From the NCBI GenBank assembly GCA_007130415.1, contig SLSN01000081.1:1-9347 (forward strand): a DNA stretch of 9,347 nucleotides, in the 5' to 3' direction. The stretch is from Patescibacteria group bacterium (lineage in GTDB: Bacteria; Patescibacteriota; Dojkabacteria; SC72; T1SED10-24). The position numbers and the translations under genes were made by a program. Positions 1 through 5,506 of this stretch are shown here, one piece after another; the first letter of the stretch is position 1; each line of letters opens with the position of its first letter. The notes beneath the pieces were generated by a model, which saw nothing but the letters and a program-made list of their open reading frames with translations, was not told the origin of the DNA and made no database searches.

Positions 1-242
1 AAAGAATACACTTGGAAACCTCCAGAATCACTAAGTACATATCCATTCCAATTCATTATTTTTTTTATACCTCCCAATTCTTGCATCTTTTCAACACCAA
101 GATTCATCAAAAGATGAAGGGTATTTACAACAAGACCTTCAGTACCAGTAGATCTAATTTGTTCTGTGGTTAAAAACTTTATAGCACCCTTTGTTGCATC
201 TGGAAGAAAGATTAAATTTTTACCGAAATTTTTGATACTCAT
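1..242 (-). CDS. tgt: Queuine tRNA-ribosyltransferase-like protein, N-terminal part (runs off the left edge)
   Basis: The frame opens with ATG at 242-240 and stays open to base 1, giving 80 codons. The translation reads from FLPDATKG through a helix-rich stretch and VNTLHLLMNLG to MNWNGYVLSDSGGFQVYS. This matches the N-terminal part of the Tgt TIM barrel, where the DSGGFQ loop carries the catalytic and base-recognition Asp (bases about 1-25 here). Tgt exchanges guanine for queuine or a precursor at position 34 of certain tRNAs. The usual N-terminal strands before the 'PVGT' segment are absent, and the common GNT(Y/F)HL motif reads VNTLHL, so this is a divergent member. The start overlaps the 3' end of galE by 23 bp, suggesting cotranscription. 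A weak GAAG lies 4 bases before the ATG. The family is fairly secure; whether it acts on queuine, a precursor or another base cannot be told from this fragment. Confidence 0.82.
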   Translation of the reverse strand, partial: MSIKNFGKNLIFLPDATKGAIKFLTTEQIRSTGTEGLVVNTLHLLMNLGVEKMQELGGIKKIMNWNGYVLSDSGGFQVYS

Positions 243-1203
243 AATACTTCAACATAGATTTAAAAATATCCTCAAGATCTTTTTGAGCCTTCCAATTTAA
301 AAGTTTTTCTGCAAGAGTTGAATCAGCAACAGCCCTTTCAACATCACCAAGCTTTCTTTCTTTAATTTCATATGGGATTTCTTCTTTAACCATTTCTTCT
401 AAGGTTTTAATTAATTCTAGTAGGGTATACCCAGTACCAGTACCGATATTAAAAACTTTAAAACCTTCATTTTCCCCCATAAATTCCAAAGCCTTAAAAT
501 GAGCATCAACCAAATCCTCAACATGAATATAGTCTCTTACTGGAGTACCATCTTTTGTATTGTAATCATCTCCATATATTTCTAATTTAACATCTTTTTT
601 AAAATATGACCTTAGAATAGAGGGGAGTATTGCTGGACCATAAACATCATCTCCAAATTCACCGCTTTCAATGTTACCAACAACATTGAAATATCTAAGC
701 GAAACAGCATTTAAATTTGGTGTATCCTCTAAAATTTTCTCTGAAAACAATTTTGTTTTACCATAAACAGAAAGTGGGTTTGTTGGTGTCCTCTCGGTCA
801 AAACATCAAACTCTACATCCCCATATACAGCACAGGTAGAGGAAAATACGATTTTTCTAATGTCATTATCCATTGCCCACTTTGTAAGGTTCAAAGTACC
901 GTAAACATTGTTAAAGTAATATTCTAAAGGCTTTTCCATTGATTCTGGGACTGATTTGAGTGCAGCAAAATGAATGATTGAATCAATGTCTCCTGTAAAT
1001 TTTAAATTTTTCAAATCATCTGTTAAATCTTTCTCAACCACTTCAACTTTTTTACCAGTAATCTCCTGAATCTTTTCAAGCCTAGACATATCTGAATTTG
1101 AAAAGTTATCCAAAACAATCACCTTAAAATCTTTCTCCAAAAGATAATGAACCATATGTGAACCGATATATCCAGCTCCCCCTGTTACAAGAATCGTTTT
1201 CAT
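220..1203 (-). CDS. galE: UDP-glucose 4-epimerase (NAD-dependent extended SDR)
   Basis: The protein has 327 residues, the usual length for GalE. The Rossmann NAD-binding motif GGAGYIG is at residues 8-14, the acidic residue after strand 2 (VLDNFSN) is at about 32, and SSTCAVYG at 121-128 replaces the common SSSATVYG. The catalytic YGKTK (Tyr147, Lys151) and the family motif DGTPVRDYIHVEDL (about 218-231) are intact. It should interconvert UDP-glucose and UDP-galactose in the cytosol and so supply galactose for surface glycans; some relatives act on N-acetylated UDP-sugars, and the sequence alone does not settle the substrate. The ATG start has no Shine-Dalgarno sequence. It diverges from fmt across 62 bp and overlaps tgt at its 3' end. 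The stop is TAA. Confidence 0.93.
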   Translation of the reverse strand: MKTILVTGGAGYIGSHMVHYLLEKDFKVIVLDNFSNSDMSRLEKIQEITGKKVEVVEKDLTDDLKNLKFTGDIDSIIHFAALKSVPESMEKPLEYYFNNVYGTLNLTKWAMDNDIRKIVFSSTCAVYGDVEFDVLTERTPTNPLSVYGKTKLFSEKILEDTPNLNAVSLRYFNVVGNIESGEFGDDVYGPAILPSILRSYFKKDVKLEIYGDDYNTKDGTPVRDYIHVEDLVDAHFKALEFMGENEGFKVFNIGTGTGYTLLELIKTLEEMVKEEIPYEIKERKLGDVERAVADSTLAEKLLNWKAQKDLEDIFKSMLKYYEYQKFR

Positions 1204-1265
1204 TTTTTAGAAGTTTTGAATTTAGTATATAATACAGAGTATATAATAATTTCTATAGAAAAAAT
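1204..1265. promoter_or_regulatory. Divergent promoter region between galE and fmt
   Basis: These 62 bp must hold the start signals of both divergent genes. On the plus strand there are two TATAAT boxes, at 1228-1233 and 1242-1247, each inside a copy of GTATATAATA (1225-1234 and 1239-1248). A TTGAAT at 1216-1221 lies 18 bp from the overlapping TATATA at 1240-1245. On the minus strand TATACT (1229-1224) and TATTAT (1234-1229) could serve galE. A 10-bp perfect palindrome TTCTATAGAA covers 1251-1260, just before the fmt start. The -35 elements are weak, so the exact promoters are uncertain in such AT-rich DNA. Confidence 0.45.
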
Positions 1266-2195
1266 ATGACTGTAAAGACACTTTTCCTTGGTTCTAATCA
1301 TGAGGCTTTGGAAACTTTAAAAACACTAAACGAAAATCCAAACTTTGAAATCGTTGGGGTTATAACTCAACCTGATAAACCTGTAGGTAGAAAGAAAGAA
1401 ATCGTTGAAACTGATATTAAAAAATACTGCAAAGAAAAAAACATTGTTGTTTACCATACTGAAAGTAAAATAGAAAGATATGAAAAAGCTTTGAAAATTT
1501 TTAAACCAGAAATTAATGTTTGTAAATCTTTTGGAGAAGTTATACCTGAATTTTTTCTAGAATCTCCAAGATACAAATCTATTAATATACATTTCTCTCT
1601 TCTTCCAAAATACAGGGGGGCAGTACCAATTCAAATGGCCATTTTAAACGGTGATGAATATGCTGGTATTACAATAATTAGGATGAGTAGAGAGTTAGAC
1701 GGTGGTAATATGTTGGCTCAATTTAAAGAAGAAATTAAAAAGGATGATACGAATATAACGCTACGTAAAAGACTTGTTAAAAAAACAACTGAGGTTCTTC
1801 CAGAAGTTTTAAAAAAATGGATAAGTGGGAATATTCATGAGCAGGTTCAGGATGAAAGTAAAGCGACATATTGTTACAAAGAAAATATTAGTAAAGAAAA
1901 AGCAAAAATTGATTTTAAAAAACATACAGCTGAGCAAATAGAGAGAATGGTTAGGGCTTTTGTTCCATGGCCTGTCGCTTGGGTAGTTATTAATGGTAAA
2001 AAAGCAAAGATTTTTGATGTGAAAATAAATGAAGAGAAAGTTTTAAAGCCAAAAGAATTCTCTACTAAAGATCTGGAATTATCCATAGGTACGAAAAAAG
2101 GAACAATTGAGATTCTGAAATTGCAAATAGAAGGAAAGAGGGTAATGGATGTAAAAGAATTTCTTAATGGAATAACTGTAGCAAGCATTCAATAA
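1266..2195 (+). CDS. fmt: Methionyl-tRNA formyltransferase
   Basis: The product has 309 residues, close to the family norm. It transfers a formyl group from 10-formyltetrahydrofolate to Met-tRNA(fMet) before initiation. The N-terminal formyltransferase domain (about 1-190) shows VITQPDKPVGR (32-42), and the catalytic triad is visible as Asn107 and His109 in INIHFSLLPKYRGAVPIQ and Asp145 in RELDGG. The common AYG before ILP reads SFG here. The C-terminal domain (about 205-300) that grips the tRNA has the expected FVPWPVAW segment. The ATG start has no Shine-Dalgarno sequence. It is the only plus-strand protein gene in the window. Its last five sense codons and TAA stop overlap, in antisense, the 3' strand of the rnpB P1 helix. 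Confidence 0.95.
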   Translation: MTVKTLFLGSNHEALETLKTLNENPNFEIVGVITQPDKPVGRKKEIVETDIKKYCKEKNIVVYHTESKIERYEKALKIFKPEINVCKSFGEVIPEFFLESPRYKSINIHFSLLPKYRGAVPIQMAILNGDEYAGITIIRMSRELDGGNMLAQFKEEIKKDDTNITLRKRLVKKTTEVLPEVLKKWISGNIHEQVQDESKATYCYKENISKEKAKIDFKKHTAEQIERMVRAFVPWPVAWVVINGKKAKIFDVKINEEKVLKPKEFSTKDLELSIGTKKGTIEILKLQIEGKRVMDVKEFLNGITVASIQ

Positions 2196-2484
2196 GCCGG
2201 ATTTTGTTTAGATGATCATTTATCTACGCAGTTCAAAACTTTGCTTCAGGTGGGGGTTGCCTCGCATTTACTAGTTGCCTAGTAAACCGGTAGTCTCTTA
2301 CACTACCATTTCACCCTTACCGATTTCTCGGCGGTATAACTTTCTGTTGCCCTTTTCTCCGGAAGATCACTCCCCCCCAACTTTCGTTGGCACCTATCTC
2401 GATATGTTCGAGACGGACACGAAGTCCAGACTTTCCTCTTAAAATTCAAAAGAACTTCAAGCAATCATCTAGAATACTTGCTAC
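2178..2484 (-). ncRNA. rnpB: RNase P RNA, compact type-A-like form
   Basis: This is the catalytic RNA that trims tRNA 5' leaders. Reading the minus strand, the ends form P1 (2472-2484 with 2178-2190, 13 bp with one G-U pair). P2 is 2464-2471 with 2209-2216, and P3 is a hairpin at 2438-2461. The 5' conserved block GAGGAAAGUCUGGACU (2438-2423) pairs with UCCGGCUUA of the 3' block ACAAAAUCCGGCUUA (2206-2192) to make P4, including the bulged U. Other hairpins are P8 (2397-2413), P9 with a GAAA loop (2377-2390), P12 with a GAAA loop (2320-2331), P14 in GGUAGUGUAAGAGACUACC (2289-2307) and P13 with a GCAA loop (2267-2286). AGGGUGAAA is present at about 2317-2309. The P15-P17 and P18 arms seem to be missing. 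No protein gene lies in 2196-2507. Confidence 0.95.
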
Positions 2485-2490
2485 GGTGAT

Positions 2491-2496
2491 ATTATA
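2491..2496 (-). promoter_or_regulatory. Extended -10 promoter of rnpB
   Basis: The minus strand reads TGATATAAT, a perfect TATAAT (2496-2491) with an extended TGn. Six bases further on comes G2484, which is also the first base of the P1 helix, so the promoter predicts exactly the RNA 5' end implied by the fold. No good -35 sequence is found 17 bp upstream, which is acceptable for an extended -10 promoter. The box sits in the 23-bp gap after the metK stop, so rnpB can be transcribed independently of metK. Confidence 0.75.
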
Positions 2497-2507
2497 TCAT
2501 TTTTGGG

Positions 2508-3614
2508 CTATTTTTCCCATTCCAACTCATCTCTTCCAAAGTGTCCATACTTTGAAAGATTTTGATAAATTGGATTTAAAAGGTCTAAGGTTTCCACAAT
2601 TTCTGCAGTTGAAAAAGAAAATTCTTCCTGTACTATTTTCTTTATATCCTCGGAATCATCATTACTTGTGTTGAATGTATCAATATCTACTATAACTGGT
2701 TCAACCAAACCAATAGCATAGCTTGCCATAACCTCACACTTTTCTGCCATTCCTTGTTCAACTATGTATTTAGCCACTTTTCTTGCCATTAAAGAACCTG
2801 TTCTATCTATTTTGTAGGGATCTTTTCCTGAGAAAGTATTACCTCCAGAGTTTGCGAAACCACCGTAAGTGTACATATCCATTTTTGTACCTGACATACC
2901 TAACTCTACCATTGGCCCCCCAAGTAAAAATTTCCCTGCTGTGTTAACAAGTATTTTTGTGTTTTCACAGGTATAGCCACCACAAACGACATTAAGCACA
3001 TTTTCCATGATTTCCATGCGAAGCCATTCTGAATCAACATCGGGTAAATGCTGTATTGCTAAAATTATGGCTTCTATCTTAACAGCCTTAAGCTCATCGT
3101 ACTCCATAATAACTTGTACTTTTCCATCCGGACCTATTCCCTCAATTATTCCAGAAAGAAAAACTTCTCTAATCCTATTTGCAATATTCCAAGCAATTTC
3201 AAGAGAAGTAGGCATGTAGTTGTTTGAATAGTCGGTAGCAAAACCATATATTGTTGCAATATCACCAGCACCTTGATCACTTTTGTCATCTGCATTTATT
3301 CCTCTAGCTATGTCTTGTGACTGTTTTTTAAAATTCTTTTCTATATCAACTTTGTAAGCATCAAGACCAAATTTTTCATCCGTATATCCAATTGATTTCA
3401 AAGTTCTCCTAACTACATCATCTACATCAAACTTCGCACCACTAGAAACTTCACCTGCCAAAACAATTCTGTTTTTCATTAACATCGCACCAATATCTAT
3501 ACTAGAATCCGGATCTTCTCTAAGATATTCATCAAGCAGGGCATCACAAACAATATCACAAACCCTATCCGGGTGTCCTTCAAAAGCTACCTGTACTGAA
3601 GAATATTTTTTCAT
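2508..3614 (-). CDS. metK: S-adenosylmethionine synthetase (methionine adenosyltransferase), divergent
   Basis: The enzyme makes S-adenosylmethionine from ATP and methionine, releasing phosphate and pyrophosphate. At 368 residues it is slightly shorter than the usual 380-400. Family marks in order are GHPDR (13-17), GEVSSGAKFD (54-63), KQSQDIARG (97-105), QGAGD (114-118), GGPM (232-235), FSGKDPYKIDR (261-271) and the C-terminal YGHFGRDELEWE (356-367). Several normally conserved positions differ from the form I recall for E. coli: GHPDK is GHPDR, GAGDQG is GAGDIA, and LTGRK is MSGTK, losing an Arg near the phosphate site. The ATG start has no Shine-Dalgarno sequence. It follows the HNH-like gene by 56 bp, where a possible promoter lies, and precedes rnpB. 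The stop is TAG. Family assignment is secure; catalytic competence is inferred. Confidence 0.93.
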   Translation of the reverse strand: MKKYSSVQVAFEGHPDRVCDIVCDALLDEYLREDPDSSIDIGAMLMKNRIVLAGEVSSGAKFDVDDVVRRTLKSIGYTDEKFGLDAYKVDIEKNFKKQSQDIARGINADDKSDQGAGDIATIYGFATDYSNNYMPTSLEIAWNIANRIREVFLSGIIEGIGPDGKVQVIMEYDELKAVKIEAIILAIQHLPDVDSEWLRMEIMENVLNVVCGGYTCENTKILVNTAGKFLLGGPMVELGMSGTKMDMYTYGGFANSGGNTFSGKDPYKIDRTGSLMARKVAKYIVEQGMAEKCEVMASYAIGLVEPVIVDIDTFNTSNDDSEDIKKIVQEEFSFSTAEIVETLDLLNPIYQNLSKYGHFGRDELEWEK

Positions 3615-3641
3615 AAAAACTGTTTAAAGTTTACTCACTCG

Positions 3642-3647
3642 ATGATA
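3642..3647 (-). promoter_or_regulatory. Possible extended -10 promoter of metK
   Basis: The 56-bp gap upstream of metK contains TGTTATCAT on the minus strand, a TATCAT box (3647-3642) with an extended TGn. It would start transcription near 3635, leaving a leader of about 20 bases before the ATG. No convincing -35 box is seen, and the gap shows no strong terminator of the preceding gene. Confidence 0.4.
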
Positions 3648-3670
3648 ACACAAAAGGAGATTTTGAAAAA

Positions 3671-4084
3671 CTAAGCTCCAATAATAGTGGAAACTTTTTG
3701 ATTTGATTTTGGATGATCAAAAAAACTTTCTATTTTTTCAAAATACTTATCCCAAGATTCTTTCGCTTCGTTAATCTCTTCTGCAATACCTTCTAAATTA
3801 TATACCCTCTGTTCTAATATCCTGTCCCAAGCTTTTTGTATCGTTTCATCGTTCTGATGTGTTTTCAAACCTATACGCCAAGGTTTTTTACGAAACCTTT
3901 CATGGTAAATAAAATGTTCTATGTCAGTAACTAAAAGGCCCATTTCTGGGCTATCATATTTAGGATTATTCTTATCATGAAAAAAATGGGCACATTGTAA
4001 GAAATCACACTCCCTACAACTCAATTCACTTTTATATTTAGCCCTTTCTTTTATCAAATCTCTCATTCCTTCAGAAAAAGCCAT
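3671..4084 (-). CDS. Hypothetical Cys/His-rich protein, possibly HNH-like
   Basis: I do not recognise a named family. I place the start at ATG 4084-4082, giving 137 residues beginning MAFSEGMRDL. The same frame opens upstream at 4168, but those extra 28 codons lie inside rpsI and look like a shadow of it. Residues 20-37 hold Cys23, Cys26, Cys31, His33 and His36 (CRECDFLQCAHFFHD), followed by GLLVTDIEHFIYHERF with His57 and His61. The order Cys-x2-Cys, AH..H, then H...H recalls the metal-binding beta-beta-alpha core of HNH nucleases, but the usual central Asn is Met48, so activity is doubtful. The C-terminal half (about 75-125) is charged and helical, rich in Lys and Glu. It follows rpsI by 22 bp with no Shine-Dalgarno sequence and stops with TAG. 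Function is unknown; the nuclease link is an inference. Confidence 0.72.
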   Translation of the reverse strand: MAFSEGMRDLIKERAKYKSELSCRECDFLQCAHFFHDKNNPKYDSPEMGLLVTDIEHFIYHERFRKKPWRIGLKTHQNDETIQKAWDRILEQRVYNLEGIAEEINEAKESWDKYFEKIESFFDHPKSNQKVSTIIGA

Positions 4085-4106
4085 TATTATAATATAAAAA
4101 GTAAAA

Positions 4107-4508
4107 CTATCTCTTAGAGAATTGCGGTTTTTTCCTTGCTTTCCTAAAATTAACTTTCTTACTCTCAACCATTCTTGGATCCCTTGTTATTAATCCATTC
4201 TTTCTCAAAACCTCTTTAAGTTCCGGTTCCATTTTGTATATAGCTCTAGCAAGACCTAGTTGTACAGCATCCGTTTGTCCTGTAATTCCACCTCCTGAAA
4301 CAACCGCTGTAAAGTAATATTTACCTTCCAAAGAAGTAACTTCCAAAGGTTTTAAAATTTTCTTTGCCTCTGGGATACCAGCAAAATACTCATCTATTAC
4401 TTTTCCGTTAATTGTTGAATTTTCTTTACCTGAATAAACACGGACTCTAGCTGTTGAAACTTTTCTTCTGCCTATTCCCTCCGTATATTTACCTCTTTTT
4501 TTGACCAT
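4107..4508 (-). CDS. rpsI: 30S ribosomal protein S9
   Basis: The 133-residue product has the S9 pattern from end to end. It shows EGIGRRKVSTARVRV near the N-terminus, then GGGITGQTDAVQLGLARA in the middle and DPRMVESKKVNFRKARKKPQFSKR at the C-terminus. The basic FSKR tail is the part that reaches the P-site tRNA in the assembled small subunit. It lies 9 bp after rplM, in the usual L13-S9 pair, and has an ATG start without a Shine-Dalgarno sequence. The stop is TAG. Length is normal for the family. Confidence 0.97.
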   Translation of the reverse strand: MVKKRGKYTEGIGRRKVSTARVRVYSGKENSTINGKVIDEYFAGIPEAKKILKPLEVTSLEGKYYFTAVVSGGGITGQTDAVQLGLARAIYKMEPELKEVLRKNGLITRDPRMVESKKVNFRKARKKPQFSKR

Positions 4509-4517
4509 TTTAGAATT

Positions 4518-4952
4518 TTATAAATTAAAAACTTCAGGTTTTTGAGCTTCATGTTGATGCTCACTGCCTTTATATACAAAAAGTCTGTTCATCATTGAAC
4601 TTCTTAACTTGTTATTAGGAAGCATATTTTTCACAGCTTTTTCAATTACAAATGTAGAATTCTTTAGCATTTGTTTATCAAAAGTTATCTCTTTTGCTCC
4701 TCCTGGATATCCACTATGCCTAAAGTATGTTTTCTTTTTTTCCTTTCCTCTCGTCAAATCTACATGATCGCTGTTAAGAACTATAACGTAGTCACCACAA
4801 TCCAAATTTGGTACTTGCTCTACTTTATTTTTCCCAATTAGAAGCTCTGCTATCTGAGTAGCAGCTCTACCTAAAACTTTACCTTTTACATCAACTACAT
4901 ACCATTTCCTTTCGATGTCTTTTTCTTTTGTCCAAGTTGTTTTCTGTTTCAT
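4518..4952 (-). CDS. rplM: 50S ribosomal protein L13
   Basis: The product has 144 residues. Family marks are KWYVVDVKGKVLGRAAT (about 16-32), the DCGDYVIVLN segment (about 51-60), YFRHSGYPGG (about 76-85), and NMLPNNKLRSSMMNRLFVYKG near the end. The conserved EHPH of many L13 proteins reads EHQH here, a small change. L13 is an early-assembly large-subunit protein. The gene follows rplQ by 17 bp and precedes rpsI by 9 bp, so it is joined directly to the alpha operon rather than sitting in a separate L13-S9 operon. No Shine-Dalgarno sequence is visible before the ATG. The stop is TAA. Confidence 0.97.
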   Translation of the reverse strand: MKQKTTWTKEKDIERKWYVVDVKGKVLGRAATQIAELLIGKNKVEQVPNLDCGDYVIVLNSDHVDLTRGKEKKKTYFRHSGYPGGAKEITFDKQMLKNSTFVIEKAVKNMLPNNKLRSSMMNRLFVYKGSEHQHEAQKPEVFNL

Positions 4953-4969
4953 ATCAATCTAAATGTAAA

Positions 4970-5503
4970 TTATATTCCTGAGCGACTTCTTGCTCTTTCT
5001 TTGTTAATAAATTTATCCTTTATGCTTAATTTACTCTTATCAACTTTTTCTAAAACTTTATCATCTTTCTTTTCTTCTACAAACTCTGTTTCTCCCTTTT
5101 TCTTTTCTTCCTTCTTACCTGTTTTACTTGTTTTACCTTTCTTCTTTTTACCAAATAGATCCTCAAATCCTAGTAGTGTAACTTTTGAGGTTTCCGCATT
5201 ATCTCCATCCCTAAAACCAACTTTAATTATACCAACTTTAGTCTCTCCTTTTTTCACTAATTCTGAAGCTTTTTCAACCAAAGAAGCATTACCTAGAGTT
5301 GTATGCATTTTTCTCTTAGTTTCTAAAGAATCTTCCTTTATCTTAGAGAGGAAACTTTCTACTTCACCTTTTAAAGCCTTAGCTTTAGGGGTTGTAGTAA
5401 CAAGAAATCCATTAGAAAAAAGTGACCTCGTTTGATTCCGAATCAAAGCTTCCCTACCTGATTTCTTTCGACCTAATTTTGCTCCAGAAGTTCTTTTATT
5501 CAT
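4970..5503 (-). CDS. rplQ: 50S ribosomal protein L17 with a long charged C-terminal extension
   Basis: The L17 core covers about residues 1-115, with RKKSGREALIRNQTRSLF, then TTTPKAKALKGEVE, and LGFEDLF at its end. Ordinary bacterial L17 stops at about 115-130 residues; here a further tail of roughly 60 residues follows, first Lys/Gly/Thr-rich (119-135), then Lys/Glu/Asp-rich (131-155), and ending KERARSRSGI. The tail is probably disordered and could lie along rRNA near the exit tunnel, but that is inference. The start ATG lies 3 bp after the rpoA stop. A GGAG within the last rpoA codons, 8 bases before the ATG, gives one of the few plausible ribosome binding sites in the window. The stop is TAA. 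Confidence 0.95.
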   Translation of the reverse strand: MNKRTSGAKLGRKKSGREALIRNQTRSLFSNGFLVTTTPKAKALKGEVESFLSKIKEDSLETKRKMHTTLGNASLVEKASELVKKGETKVGIIKVGFRDGDNAETSKVTLLGFEDLFGKKKKGKTSKTGKKEEKKKGETEFVEEKKDDKVLEKVDKSKLSIKDKFINKERARSRSGI

Positions 5504-5506
5504 ATA

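Noticed and set aside
1874..2188. Minus-strand open frame of 104 codons inside fmt
   Set aside because: Fmt is clearly coding in the other direction, with the family's C-terminal motifs here; this is a reverse-strand shadow.
2387..2674. Plus-strand open frame of 95 codons
   Set aside because: It runs antisense across the rnpB 5' part and the metK end, and the translation resembles no protein; the RNA gene and metK explain the sequence.
3648..3680. Possible terminator after the HNH-like gene (GGAG...CTCC then TTTT)
   Set aside because: Only 4 outer base pairs and an A/T inner part with too small a loop; too weak to call.
4085..4168. Longer N-terminus of the HNH-like gene
   Set aside because: The 28 extra codons lie within rpsI in another frame and carry its basic-codon bias; a start at 4084 after the rpsI stop is simpler.
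5001..5435. Plus-strand open frame of 144 codons, Ser/Phe/Leu-rich
   Set aside because: It is the reverse shadow of the Lys/Glu-rich L17 gene; the hydrophobic look comes from the complementary codons.
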